This document shows positions 8,738-18,145 of a DNA stretch of 53,426 nt, one piece after another (within the stretch, counting starts at the first letter, position 1; the number at the start of each line of letters is the position of its first letter). The position numbers and the translations under genes were made by a program. Location: the NCBI RefSeq assembly GCF_030766825.1, contig NZ_JASFDV010000043.1:1-53426 (forward strand), in the 5' to 3' direction. The DNA is from Nocardiopsis sp. CC223A (GTDB lineage Bacteria; Actinomycetota; Actinomycetes; Streptosporangiales; Streptosporangiaceae). Under the pieces are notes generated by a model that saw nothing but the letters and a program-made list of their open reading frames with translations, searched no databases and had not been told where the DNA came from.

Positions 8738-8828
8738 CGGCCGCGCACGACACCACATCCACACCCACGAGGGTGACGACGTGCCCGCACGTGCCCCCGT
8801 ACCTTCCGAGCAGACCACGGGTTGACGA

Positions 8829-10022
8829 TTGAGAAAGACCGCGAGCAGAGCCGAGTCCGGTTCCGGCCGTAGAGGACGCCGTGGCGGAGGCCGCCGCGCC
8901 GACACCGGCCCCACCCGCGACCGCGCCGACGACCACGGACACGACGAGGAACACGACTACGACCCGGAGGAGGACTTCTCCGCCGAGTACGGGCACACCC
9001 CCGTCGAACACGACGGCGCCGGTGCCGAGCAGGACGGCCCGGAACCGGACGGTGCGGAACAGGACGGCGCCGAGGAGCGCTCCGGCCGGGGCCGCGGCCG
9101 CCGCCGGGGTTCCCGCCGAGGCTCTCGCCGGGCCGCCCCGGCCAAGGGCGCCGGACAGGGCGGGGCCAAGCGCGTCTCCGCGTTCTCCGCCTCCGCGATC
9201 AAGAAGGTGTCGGTCCTGGGCGACCGGCCCAACCAGATCGTGTACACCCTCGCCGAGCAGAGCAAACGCAAGCGCGGCACCGCCGTGCTGGGCATCCTCA
9301 TCGGAGCCTTCGCCCTCTCCCTGATCGCGCTGCTGGGGCTGCTGTCCTACCAGCTCTTCACCGGCGCGGGCGGCACCGCGTCCGGCGACGACTCCGTCGT
9401 CGCACCACCCGAGGGCCACAGCACCATCACCCCGCAGCTCTACATGTCCAACCCCAACCGCGACGATGTCTTCGGCCCCATCAACGAACGCCCCGAGGGC
9501 CTGGAGCCGATGACCCGGGAAGCGGTCTTCGACCCCGTCCAGAAGGTCGAACTGGACGGCATGGAACTGGAACTGCGCGACGGCATGGTCACCGACTCCT
9601 GCACCTCCCTGGTGTGGGGCGAGGAACTGGGCCAGAGCCTCATCGACGCCGGCTGCGTCAACGCGGCCTCGGGCGTCTACACCGACGCCGACCAGGACCA
9701 CGTCGCCCAGGTCACCCTGTTCGACCTCGCCGACGCCGACGCCGCCGCCGAGGTCGAGGCCGCACTGGACCCGAACAACGCCGACTCCGGCGCCGGCTTC
9801 CTGCTCAGCCGCACCAACGACGAGATCCCCGGCCTCCGGGACGGCTACAGCGAGGCGACCGCCCAGGTCATGGGCCACTACCTGGCGGTGTTCTGGGTGG
9901 CCGACACCGACGGCGGCCCGCCCGGGGACGACACCGACCTGGCCAAGGTCACCGTGGCGTCCATGAACGCGGTCCCCTACGTCTACAACGAGGTGATCGC
10001 CGCCCAGGCGCAGCAGGAGTAG
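8829..10022 (+). CDS. Membrane-anchored protein of unknown function, tandem paralog A
   Basis: 397 residues if translation starts at TTG 8829; an in-frame TGA at 8823 rules out anything upstream. The N-terminal 140 residues are low-complexity, first basic, then acidic with EQDG repeats, then Arg-rich. One membrane helix follows (about 147-172, GILIGAFALSLIALLGLLSY), then an extracytoplasmic domain with DSCTSLVWGEELGQSL and AGCVNAASGVYT, so two cysteines, ending in a segment with GHYLAVFWV. The second half aligns with the next gene (WG.E, two Cys, LFDLADADA, GHYL.V.WV). I do not recognise a named family. Lgt and disulfide genes sit just upstream. Confidence 0.75.
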   Translation: MRKTASRAESGSGRRGRRGGGRRADTGPTRDRADDHGHDEEHDYDPEEDFSAEYGHTPVEHDGAGAEQDGPEPDGAEQDGAEERSGRGRGRRRGSRRGSRRAAPAKGAGQGGAKRVSAFSASAIKKVSVLGDRPNQIVYTLAEQSKRKRGTAVLGILIGAFALSLIALLGLLSYQLFTGAGGTASGDDSVVAPPEGHSTITPQLYMSNPNRDDVFGPINERPEGLEPMTREAVFDPVQKVELDGMELELRDGMVTDSCTSLVWGEELGQSLIDAGCVNAASGVYTDADQDHVAQVTLFDLADADAAAEVEAALDPNNADSGAGFLLSRTNDEIPGLRDGYSEATAQVMGHYLAVFWVADTDGGPPGDDTDLAKVTVASMNAVPYVYNEVIAAQAQQE

Positions 10023-10058
10023 CGGCGGGGCGGACACCCCCCCCGCGCACACCCGCGG

Positions 10059-10091
10059 ACGAACGGCCGTGCCCTGAGCACGGCCGTTCGT
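10059..10091. terminator. Terminator between the tandem paralogs
   Basis: ACGAACGGCCGTG (10059-10071) pairs with CACGGCCGTTCGT (10079-10091), a 13-bp stem with a 7-nt loop, followed by TGTT-rich sequence. Confidence 0.8.
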
Positions 10092-10268
10092 GTTCCCCGG
10101 ACGTCCGGATAGGATCTCGGACAGATCGACCGGCCCTGCCACGGCCGGGTCGAGCGGGGCGCGCGCACCGCTCCCGGGGCGCTCCCCGGCCCCCCGCCGC
10201 GCCCCCGCCGAGCGCAATCGGGTCCACCGCGCACACGCGGGCCCGTCATCCGAGGAAAGGTCCACTGG

Positions 10269-11246
10269 GTGTCCCCTTCTGAAGCGTCGGCGTCCGGAAC
10301 AGCGGGACGCCGGAGGAAGAACAGCGAACCCGACGACGCCGAGCGCGCCTCCCGCACCGGCGGCCGGCGCCGCGCAGGAGGGCGCCGCAAACGGGAGCCC
10401 AAGCGGTACGGCCGACTCGTCGGCATCGTCGCGGGCGTCCTCGTCGCCGCCCTCATCGGTCTGGGCGTCGTCCTCTACCTCGACCGGGGCGACGGCGGCG
10501 GCACGGACGGGCCCGCCCCGCACACCCGGCCGGTCGCCTACAGCGTCGAGGGCGTCGGCGACAACGAGATGAACACGGTCCTGGGCACCCGCGAGGCGGA
10601 CAGCCGCCCCCTCAACGAGGGCGAGCTGTTCGGCGACCGCAGCGCCGAGATCTCCAGCCGGGGCATCGAGTTCACCCTGCGCGACTCGGAGCTGTCGGAG
10701 GACTGCGCCGCCGCCGTGTGGGGCGACGAGGTCGCCCGGGCCCTGGCCGACGCCGACTGCACCCAGGTCGGACGGGCCACCTACGTGGGCGACGACTACT
10801 TCGGCGTGACGGCGATCTTCAACCTCGCCGACGCCGAGGCCAGCGGCGCGGTGGCCGCCGCCATGGCCGAACCCGAACTGCCCGAGGGCGAGGAGCCGCC
10901 GACCGACGCCCCCGTGCCCGGTTTCGTGATCGCCCCCTCGGGCGCCGCGCCCTTCGACCGCCTCGGCTCGGGCTACAGCTCCGCCGAGGCCACGGTCAGC
11001 GGCCACTACCTGGTGGTGGTGTGGGTGCAGCCCACCGACTCCGACTCGGTGGAGGAGCGGGTGAGCCTGGCCAGCCCCATCGTGACGCTGAGCAACTTCC
11101 GCGACCCGCTGTACCGCCGCCTGGTCAACCTCCGCGAGGACGAGCCCACCGGCGCGCCCGGCGCGGAGACCGGCACCGGCCAGGAAGGCCAGGAAACGGT
11201 GCCCGGCACCGGCGGGGAAGAAGTGGTCCCCGGAACCGGGAACTGA
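10269..11246 (+). CDS. Membrane-anchored protein of unknown function, tandem paralog B
   Basis: 325 residues from GTG 10269, which has GAGGAAAGG 8 nt upstream. A basic N-terminus (RRRKN, GGRRRAGGRRKREPKR) leads to one membrane helix (about 50-71), then an extracytoplasmic domain with EDCAAAVWGDEVARAL and ADCTQVGRATYVG, FNLADAEA and SGHYLVVVWV. These motifs match paralog A in the same order, including both cysteines. The C-terminal tail is Gly/Thr-rich with two PGTG repeats and is probably disordered. Each paralog has its own terminator, so they are separate units. Function unknown; the paired cysteines make both plausible clients of the DsbA-like protein encoded upstream. Confidence 0.8.
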   Translation: MSPSEASASGTAGRRRKNSEPDDAERASRTGGRRRAGGRRKREPKRYGRLVGIVAGVLVAALIGLGVVLYLDRGDGGGTDGPAPHTRPVAYSVEGVGDNEMNTVLGTREADSRPLNEGELFGDRSAEISSRGIEFTLRDSELSEDCAAAVWGDEVARALADADCTQVGRATYVGDDYFGVTAIFNLADAEASGAVAAAMAEPELPEGEEPPTDAPVPGFVIAPSGAAPFDRLGSGYSSAEATVSGHYLVVVWVQPTDSDSVEERVSLASPIVTLSNFRDPLYRRLVNLREDEPTGAPGAETGTGQEGQETVPGTGGEEVVPGTGN

Positions 11247-11251
11247 CCCGT

Positions 11252-11280
11252 GCGGGGCCGCGCGCGACGCGCGGCCCCGC
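11252..11280. terminator. Bidirectional terminator between convergent genes
   Basis: GCGGGGCCGCGCG (11252-11264) and its perfect complement at 11268-11280, with a 3-nt loop, between paralog B and the converging BpsA-like gene. Confidence 0.85.
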
Positions 11281-11290
11281 CGTGCCCGCC

Positions 11291-12985
11291 TCAGGGCCGT
11301 TCCAGGGCGTCCCACACCGCCGCGACGGCCTCCCGCAACCGGGCGAACCGGTGCCCGGGCAGGTCCAGCAGGGTGCGCCCGGCCACCCACCCCGGGGCGG
11401 CGGCCACCGCCAGCCGGGCCGCGCGCTTGTTCACCGGGACGCCCTCCTCCCGGGCGACCCGGGCCACCCCGGCGCGCAGCACCGATGTCAGCGTTCCGTG
11501 GGCGTGCTCCTGGACGTGCACCAGCAGCCGGTCCACGGGATCCTTCGCCTCCGGCGCCCGGCCCAACCGGATCGCGGTCAGCGACGGGTCGCCGAAACCG
11601 CGCAGGAACCGCACCCGGAACCGCGGCTCTACCACGGCCCGCAGCTCCCTCTGCCCCTGCTCGTCGCGCACGCACGCCGCGGACGAGGGCACCACCAGGT
11701 ACCCGCCCGCACCGGGGCAGGCCAGCGCCGCCCGCGCCGCGATCCGCTCCCAGCCGCCGGTCAGGTCCACCACCGGCGGCCCCGACAACGGCACCGACGC
11801 CTCCATCCACGTGGCCAGGCGCACCCGCCCGGCCTCGGGCAGCACCGCCGCCGGCCAGTCGCCCACCGGCACCGGCCGCCCCCCGGAGTCGTCGGCCGCC
11901 CGCTCCAGCGCGGCACGCGCCCGCTCCTCGTCCAGCGCCCCCCGGACCTCCTTGGCGTTGACGCCCTGGCTGTAGACGCGGGCACCGCTCTGCGCCGGCG
12001 GGGGAGCGGTGCGCGACAGCGGCCGCAGCACGTACAGGTCCGAGGCGGCCCCGATGGACTCGGCGCCCTCGTAGCGGTGGAAGTCCGGCCACATCGCCTC
12101 CAACACCAGGTCCAGGCGGAGCAGCCGGGCCTGGGTGGCCGCGGCCAGCCGGGGCGTGGTCTCGCTGACCCCGTAGGCGACCAGCACCCGGCCTCTGCGC
12201 GGGTCGGCCATCCCCTCCAGGCCGCGGCGCACGAACAGCTCCACACCGTCGGCCGTGTAGGGCGGGTCGGTGAACACCACGTCGGCCGCGCCCCGCAACC
12301 CCGCCGGCAGGCCCAGGCGCAGGTCGGCGAAGTGGGTGCGCACGTCCAGGCCCAGCCGTCCGGCGACCGCGTCGATGTGGGCGAGCACCCGCTCGTCGAT
12401 GTCGGCCACCAGGACCCGCACCCCGGGCCGGACCAGGGCCAGCGCGACCGACGTGAGGTCGTGGTCGCCCACGCACAGGACGGTGCGGTCCAGCAGGTCG
12501 AACCGGGTGGCCAGGAACAGCGCCCGGCGCAGCGCGGTGTCGGCGGTCGCGGTGACGTGGTCCAGGTCCAGGTCGGCGGCGGGCCCCTCGGCGACGGCAC
12601 GGGCGATCTCGGCGGCGGCCCGGGCCCGCTCGGGCACCAGGTGCCGCACCGGGTCGGCCAGGACGTCCCCGACGGCGCCGGCGTAGTGGTCGGGGCGCAC
12701 CAGCCGCACCCGGTCGCCGCCGGGGCCGCGTTCGGCCTCCCCGGCCTCCACCAGGTGCTCCACCAGCGCCACCACCAGGACGCGGGCGACCCCGGTGGCC
12801 CGCACCAGGTCGTCGGCGCTCCACCCGCGGCCGTCCGACAGGGCGGCGAGCACGGCGCGCAGCCGGGGCGCGTCCACCCCGTGGGCGTGCAGCGCGCGCA
12901 GCGCGGCCCCGGGCAGGGGAGGAGGCGGCGGGAGGGGCGTCCGCGGGCTGTCGGGGACGCCGGGGTCGTTGGGGTCTGCTGACAT
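11291..12985 (-). CDS. BpsA-like branched-polyamine synthase/methyltransferase-fold protein
   Basis: 564 residues. After a Pro-rich N-terminus, residues about 30-95 look like a winged helix, then a Rossmann domain follows with CVGDHDLTSVALAL and the catalytic-type TDPPYTADGVELFVRRGL. GD(D/H)D and DPPYT are the hallmarks of N4-bis(aminopropyl)spermidine synthase, which adds aminopropyl groups from decarboxylated SAM to spermidine in thermophilic archaea. Here the motif is GDHD, and about 200 extra C-terminal residues (from about 350) have no counterpart I know. No polyamine biosynthesis gene is nearby, so the substrate is uncertain. ATG 12985 is used; the ribosome site is weak. Confidence 0.75.
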   Translation of the reverse strand: MSADPNDPGVPDSPRTPLPPPPPLPGAALRALHAHGVDAPRLRAVLAALSDGRGWSADDLVRATGVARVLVVALVEHLVEAGEAERGPGGDRVRLVRPDHYAGAVGDVLADPVRHLVPERARAAAEIARAVAEGPAADLDLDHVTATADTALRRALFLATRFDLLDRTVLCVGDHDLTSVALALVRPGVRVLVADIDERVLAHIDAVAGRLGLDVRTHFADLRLGLPAGLRGAADVVFTDPPYTADGVELFVRRGLEGMADPRRGRVLVAYGVSETTPRLAAATQARLLRLDLVLEAMWPDFHRYEGAESIGAASDLYVLRPLSRTAPPPAQSGARVYSQGVNAKEVRGALDEERARAALERAADDSGGRPVPVGDWPAAVLPEAGRVRLATWMEASVPLSGPPVVDLTGGWERIAARAALACPGAGGYLVVPSSAACVRDEQGQRELRAVVEPRFRVRFLRGFGDPSLTAIRLGRAPEAKDPVDRLLVHVQEHAHGTLTSVLRAGVARVAREEGVPVNKRAARLAVAAAPGWVAGRTLLDLPGHRFARLREAVAAVWDALERP

Positions 12986-13051
12986 GCACCGATCGTCCCA
13001 CGCTCCGGAGGAGGGGCGTTCGGTCGCAGGTCAGGGCGGTTCGTGAGGTGT

Positions 13052-13067
13052 GAGTGACATATCACTC
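13052..13067. promoter_or_regulatory. Palindromic operator candidate between the bpsA-like gene and gltB
   Basis: GAGTGA-CATA-TCACTC, with perfect 6-bp half-sites, 67 bp upstream of the BpsA-like start (minus strand) and about 485 bp before gltB. It resembles a dimeric repressor site. The half-site spacing is wrong for a CRP/GlxR site. Confidence 0.4.
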
Positions 13068-13100
13068 GGCCGCTCGGCGGAGCCCCTCTTGGGTGGAGTG

Positions 13101-13116
13101 TTAACGCCGGGGTAAT
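13101..13116 (+). promoter_or_regulatory. Possible GlnR/MtrA-type box upstream of gltB
   Basis: TTAAC-gccggg-GTAAT resembles the xTnAC-N6-GnAAC pattern of actinobacterial nitrogen regulators, with mismatches. Regulation of gltB by nitrogen supply would make sense, but the match is modest. Confidence 0.3.
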
Positions 13117-13169
13117 GTGGGGGCGCGGCGCACGGCGCTCGCGTGCCCGAAGCGACGAACACGACCAAC

Positions 13170-13552
13170 CGTCGGGTTTATCCGCTTTGGGAGGTTTACC
13201 GGGATTCTTTCGTGGAAAAACCGGCTAGGCACACTCCCGACGGGAAACCCCCGTACGGGGGCCGCAGCACCACCCGCAAGGTGCCGCGGCACACTGCCAG
13301 GGGTGCACCGCGGCACCCCATGGTCTAGACCTGCGATTCGCGTCGCGGCTGGACCCGCGGGTATAAGAGAGCTTGACCGCTCGCAAGAGGGCGACCATCC
13401 GCCATCCGCACCACGAGGACGTGGCCGCGGTACGGTGGCGGACCGCATGGCGTCCACAGGCCGAGCACCCACAACTTCACGCACGCAGCAGGGCCAATGT
13501 CGTCCCGAACATGCGCTTTTCACGAAGCCGACGAAAGACGACAGGAGGGTAG
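13170..13552 (+). promoter_or_regulatory. gltB: Structured gltB upstream/leader region
   Basis: The 567 bp between the BpsA-like start and gltB hold no convincing gene. They contain several stems: CGTCGGG/CCCGACG (13170-13176 with 13236-13242) enclosing a less GC-rich stretch; the palindrome CCCCCGTACGGGGG (13248-13261); GGTGCCGCGG/CCGCGGCACC (13280-13289 with 13308-13317); and CCGCCA/TGGCGG (13399-13404 with 13436-13441) enclosing CCACG/CGTGG. TATAAG at 13362-13367 is a candidate -10. A 13-codon frame, ATG 13511 to TAG 13552, ends in the base directly before the gltB ATG. I see no match to a riboswitch class I know. Confidence 0.4.
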
Positions 13553-16500
13553 ATGCCCGCTGGTCAGGTGCGGCGTTCGTCCGTCCGAGCGAACGCGATC
13601 TCCACTTCTCAGGGCCTGTACGACCCCACCTTCGAGCACGACGCCTGCGGTGTGGGCTTCGTCGCCGACCTCACCGGTCGCCGCGGCCACGACATCGTGC
13701 AGAAGGCACTCACCGTACTGCGCAACCTCGACCACCGCGGCGCCTCCGGCGCCGACCCCGACGACGGCGACGGTGCGGGCATCCTCACCCAGATCCCGCA
13801 CGAACTGTTCACCGAGGTCTGCGACTTCGCACTGCCCGAAGCCGGCGCCTACGCCGCCGGCATCGCCTTCCTGCCCGCCGACGCCGCCGAACGCGCCCAG
13901 GCCGTCGACACGATCAACACCATCGTCGCCGAAGAGGGCCTCACCCTCCTGGGCTGGCGCGAACTGCCCTTCGAGCCCCAGTACAGCGGCCCGGCCGCCC
14001 GCGAGGCCATGCCCTACTTCGGGCAGCTCTTCATCACGGGCACCCCCGGCACCGCCACCGACGGCCTCACCGGCATCGACCTGGAACGCCACACCTACTG
14101 CGTCCGCAAGCGCGCCGAGCACGAAGCCGACGTCTACTTCCCGAGCCTGTCCCCGCGCACCATCGTGTACAAGGGCATGCTCACCACCCCCCAGCTCGAA
14201 CCGTTCTTCCCCGACCTGTCCGACCGGCGCTACGCCTCCGGCCTGGCCCTGGTCCACTCCCGGTTCTCCACCAACACGTTCCCGTCCTGGCCCCTGGCCC
14301 ACCCGTTCCGCTACGTCGCCCACAACGGTGAGATCAACACCGTCAAGGGCAACCGGAACATGATGCGCGCCCGCGAGGCCAAGCTCGCCAGCGACCTCAT
14401 CCCCGGCGACCTGGACCGCATCTTCCCCATCGTCGACCCCGACGACTCCGACACCGCGTCCTTCGACGACGCCCTGGAACTCCTCCACCTGGGCGGCCGC
14501 TCCCTGCCCCACGCGGTGCTCATGATGATCCCCGAGCCCTGGGAGAACCACACCGAGATGGACCCGGACGTCCGGGCCTTCTACGAGTACCACTCCACCC
14601 TCATGGAGCCCTGGGACGGCCCCGCCTCCGTGTCCTTCAGCGACGGCACCCTCGTCGGCGCCGTCCTGGACCGCAACGGCCTGCGCCCCGGACGCTACTG
14701 GGTCACCCAGGACGGCCTCGTCGTCCTGGCCTCCGAAGCCGGCGTCCTGGACATCGACCCCGCCGACATCGTCCGCAAGGGCCGGCTCCAGCCCGGCCGT
14801 ATCTTCGTCGTCGACACCGCCCAGGGGCGGATCATCGAAGACGAGGAGATCAAGGCCGAACTCGCCGCCCAGCACCCCTACCAGGAGTGGATCGACTCCG
14901 GCGTCCTGCGCCTGGCCGACCTGCCCGCCGCCGAGCCCGCACCCGTGACCGAGCTCAACCGCGCCCAACAGGTCTTCGGCTACACCGAGGAAGAACTCCG
15001 GATCATCCTCACCCCCATGGCCCGCACCGGCGCCGAACCCATCGGCTCCATGGGCACCGACACCCCGGTGGCCGCGCTCTCCGAACGCTCCCGCCAACTC
15101 TTCGACTACTTCTCGCAGAACTTCGCCCAGGTCACCAACCCGCCCCTGGACGCCATCCGCGAAGAGATGGTCACCAGCCTGTCCACACTCCTGGGCGCCG
15201 AACACAACATCCTCACCGCCGCACCCGGCGACACCCGCCGCCTCGTCCTGCCCACCCCGGTCATCGACCAGGCCGAACTCGCCGCCATCGTCGAGGCCGG
15301 ACGCACCGAACCCGCCCTGAAGACCTACACCGTCGACGGCACCTACCCCGTCGACGGCGGCGGCGACGCCCTGGCCGCCCGCCTGGCCGAGCTCAACACC
15401 GAGATCGACGCCGCCATCGCCGACGGCGCCCACATCCTCGTCCTCAGCGACCGGCGCGCCGACGCACACCTGGCCCCGATCCCGTCGCTGCTGCTCACCG
15501 GCTCGGTCCACCACCACCTCGTCCGCGAGAAGACCCGCACCGAGGTCGGCCTCATCATCGAAGCCGCCGACGTCCGCGAATGCCACCACGTCGCCCTGCT
15601 CGTCGGATACGGCGCCTCCGCCGTCAACCCCTACCTCGCCCTGGCCACCGTCCGGGACCTCGTCCAGCGCGGCACCATCGGCGGCGTCGACGCCGACACC
15701 GCCGTCCGCAACACCGTCAAGGCGTACGGCAAGGGCGTCCTGAAGGTCATGTCCAAGATCGGCGTCTCCACGGTCAGCTCCTACACCGGCGCCCAGATCT
15801 TCGAAGCCCTCGGCCTGGGCCAGGAGGTCATCGACCGCTGCTTCACCGGCACCACCTCCCGCCTGGGCGGCGTCGGCTTCGACGTCCTCGCCGAAGAGGT
15901 CGCCATCCGCCACCGCCGCGCCCACACCGACAACCCCACCTCCGGCGCCCACCGGCGCCTGGAGATCGGCGGCGAGTACCAGTGGCGCCGCGAGGGCGAA
16001 CCGCACCTGTTCAACCCCGACACCGTCTTCAAGCTCCAGCACTCCACCCGTACCCGCAAGTACGAGATCTTCAAGGAGTACACGGACCTCATCGACGACC
16101 AGTCGGCCAAGCTCATGACGCTCCGCGGCCTCTTCCGCCTCAAGGAGGGCGTCCGCGAACCCGTCCCCATCGACCAGGTCGAACCCGTCTCGGAGATCGT
16201 CAAGCGCTTCTCCACCGGCGCCATGTCCTACGGCTCCATCTCCGCCGAGGCCCACGAGACCCTCGCCATCGCGATGAACCGCCTCGGCGGCAAGTCCAAC
16301 ACCGGCGAAGGCGGCGAGGACCCCGCCCGCTTCACCCCCGACGCCAACGGGGACCTGCGGCGCAGCGCCATCAAGCAGGTCGCCTCCGGCCGCTTCGGCG
16401 TCACCTCCCACTACCTCACCAACGCCGACGACATCCAGATCAAGATGGCCCAGGGCGCCAAGCCCGGCGAAGGCGGCCAACTGCCCGGCCACAAGGTCTA

Positions 16501-18115
16501 CCCGTGGGTGGCCGACACCCGCCACTCCACCCCCGGCGTCGGACTCATCTCCCCGCCGCCCCACCACGACATCTACTCCATCGAGGACCTCGCCCAGCTC
16601 ATCCACGACCTCAAGAACGCCAACCCCTCCGCCCGGGTCCACGTCAAGCTGGTCTCCGAAGCCGGCGTCGGCACCGTCGCCGCCGGCGTCTCCAAGGCCC
16701 ACGCCGACGTCGTCCTCATCTCCGGCCACGACGGCGGCACCGGCGCCTCGCCGCTGACCTCCCTCAAGCACGCGGGCACCCCCTGGGAACTCGGCCTCGC
16801 CGAAACCCAGCAGACCCTGCTGCTCAACGGCCTGCGCGACCGCATCGTCGTCCAGGCCGACGGCCAGATGAAGACCGGCCGCGACGTCATCATCGCCGCC
16901 CTGCTCGGCGCCGAGGAGTTCGGCTTCGCCACCGCACCCCTGGTCGTCTCCGGCTGCGTCATGATGCGCGTCTGCCACCTCGACACCTGCCCCGTCGGCG
17001 TCGCCACCCAGAACCCCGTCCTGCGCGAACGGTTCTCCGGCAAGGCCGAATACGTGGTGAACTTCTTCGAGTTCATCGCCCAGGAGGTCCGCGAATACCT
17101 CGCCGCCCTCGGCTTCCGCAGCATCGACGAGGCCATCGGCGCCGTCGACCTGCTCGACACCACCGAAGCCGTCGAACACTGGAAGGCCAAGGGACTCGAC
17201 CTGTCCCCGATCCTCCACGAGGTCGAACCCTGGGCCGGCGACCACCGCGTCCGCACCCGCAGCCAGGACCACGGCCTGGAGAAGGCCCTGGACAACACCC
17301 TCATCCAGCTCGCCGAAGGCGCACTCGACTTCGGGCAGCCCGTCAAGCTCGAACTGCCCGTACGCAACGTCAACCGCACCGTCGGCACCATGCTCGGACA
17401 CGAGGTCACCAAGCGCTACGGCGCCGACGGCCTGCCCACCGACACCATCGACGTCACCTTCACCGGCTCCGCCGGACAGTCCTTCGGCGCCTTCGTGCCC
17501 AAGGGCGTCACGCTCCGCCTCCACGGCGACGGCAACGACTACGTCGGCAAGGGCCTCTCCGGCGGCCGCGTCATCGTCCGCCCCGCCGACACCTCACGCC
17601 TGGTCGCCGAGGACCACATCATCGCCGGCAACGTCATCGGCTACGGCGCCACCTCCGGCGAGATCTTCCTCCGCGGCATCGTCGGCGAACGCTTCTGCGT
17701 CCGCAACTCCGGCGCCCTCGCCGTCGTCGAAGGCATCGGCGACCACGGCTGCGAGTACATGACCGGCGGCCGCGCCGTCATCCTCGGACGCACCGGCCGC
17801 AACTTCGCGGCCGGCATGTCCGGCGGCATCGCCTACGTGCTCGACCTCGACCCCCACCGCGTCAACGCCGAAATGGTCGAGATCGAAGAGCCCACCGACG
17901 AGGACCGCGCATTCCTCACCGACGTGCTCACCCGCCACCACGCCGAGACCGGCTCCGCCGTCGCCGAACGCCTCCTGGCCGCCGGCGACGCCGGACTCGA
18001 CCGGATCTCCAAGGTCATGCCGCGCGACTACAAGCGCGTCCTGCTCGCCCAGGCCGAAGCCGAACGAGACGGCCGCGACGTCAACGAGGCCGTCATGGCC
18101 TCCGCGCAGTCCTGA
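13553..18115 (+). CDS. gltB: Glutamate synthase, large (alpha) subunit
   Basis: 1520 residues, full length for bacterial GltB. It hydrolyses glutamine and transfers the ammonia to 2-oxoglutarate, with electrons arriving from Glt[15 protein letters not shown] places the amidotransferase nucleophile at Cys32, so a 31-residue propeptide should be removed. The FMN/synthase domain has the 3Fe-4S cysteines in [16 protein letters not shown], and the C-terminal beta-helix has [20 protein letters not shown] lies 4 nt before ATG 13553. gltD follows after 30 bp. Regulation may involve the long structured leader. Confidence 0.97.
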   Translation: MPAGQVRRSSVRANAISTSQGLYDPTFEHDACGVGFVADLTGRRGHDIVQKALTVLRNLDHRGASGADPDDGDGAGILTQIPHELFTEVCDFALPEAGAYAAGIAFLPADAAERAQAVDTINTIVAEEGLTLLGWRELPFEPQYSGPAAREAMPYFGQLFITGTPGTATDGLTGIDLERHTYCVRKRAEHEADVYFPSLSPRTIVYKGMLTTPQLEPFFPDLSDRRYASGLALVHSRFSTNTFPSWPLAHPFRYVAHNGEINTVKGNRNMMRAREAKLASDLIPGDLDRIFPIVDPDDSDTASFDDALELLHLGGRSLPHAVLMMIPEPWENHTEMDPDVRAFYEYHSTLMEPWDGPASVSFSDGTLVGAVLDRNGLRPGRYWVTQDGLVVLASEAGVLDIDPADIVRKGRLQPGRIFVVDTAQGRIIEDEEIKAELAAQHPYQEWIDSGVLRLADLPAAEPAPVTELNRAQQVFGYTEEELRIILTPMARTGAEPIGSMGTDTPVAALSERSRQLFDYFSQNFAQVTNPPLDAIREEMVTSLSTLLGAEHNILTAAPGDTRRLVLPTPVIDQAELAAIVEAGRTEPALKTYTVDGTYPVDGGGDALAARLAELNTEIDAAIADGAHILVLSDRRADAHLAPIPSLLLTGSVHHHLVREKTRTEVGLIIEAADVRECHHVALLVGYGASAVNPYLALATVRDLVQRGTIGGVDADTAVRNTVKAYGKGVLKVMSKIGVSTVSSYTGAQIFEALGLGQEVIDRCFTGTTSRLGGVGFDVLAEEVAIRHRRAHTDNPTSGAHRRLEIGGEYQWRREGEPHLFNPDTVFKLQHSTRTRKYEIFKEYTDLIDDQSAKLMTLRGLFRLKEGVREPVPIDQVEPVSEIVKRFSTGAMSYGSISAEAHETLAIAMNRLGGKSNTGEGGEDPARFTPDANGDLRRSAIKQVASGRFGVTSHYLTNADDIQIKMAQGAKPGEGGQLPGHKVYPWVADTRHSTPGVGLISPPPHHDIYSIEDLAQLIHDLKNANPSARVHVKLVSEAGVGTVAAGVSKAHADVVLISGHDGGTGASPLTSLKHAGTPWELGLAETQQTLLLNGLRDRIVVQADGQMKTGRDVIIAALLGAEEFGFATAPLVVSGCVMMRVCHLDTCPVGVATQNPVLRERFSGKAEYVVNFFEFIAQEVREYLAALGFRSIDEAIGAVDLLDTTEAVEHWKAKGLDLSPILHEVEPWAGDHRVRTRSQDHGLEKALDNTLIQLAEGALDFGQPVKLELPVRNVNRTVGTMLGHEVTKRYGADGLPTDTIDVTFTGSAGQSFGAFVPKGVTLRLHGDGNDYVGKGLSGGRVIVRPADTSRLVAEDHIIAGNVIGYGATSGEIFLRGIVGERFCVRNSGALAVVEGIGDHGCEYMTGGRAVILGRTGRNFAAGMSGGIAYVLDLDPHRVNAEMVEIEEPTDEDRAFLTDVLTRHHAETGSAVAERLLAAGDAGLDRISKVMPRDYKRVLLAQAEAERDGRDVNEAVMASAQS

Positions 18116-18145
18116 GCGTCAGCACACACGAGAGGAGGCATCATC

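Noticed and set aside
7422..13001. Very long open frame on the minus strand (over 1800 codons)
   Set aside because: It is antisense to lgt and the tandem paralogs, made of Gly/Arg/Asp/Val low-complexity sequence; an effect of high GC in the wobble positions of the real genes.
13051..13068. CRP/GlxR-type site (TGTGA-N6-TCACA)
   Set aside because: The half-site spacing is 4 rather than 6; kept only as an unassigned palindrome.
13143..13328. Possible 61-codon gene upstream of gltB
   Set aside because: No ribosome site, codon use unlike real genes here, and it is broken up by strong hairpins; treated as leader RNA or spacer.
13520..17524. Long minus-strand frame opposite gltB
   Set aside because: Gly/Asp/Val-rich mirror of gltB codon bias with no ribosome site and no domain.
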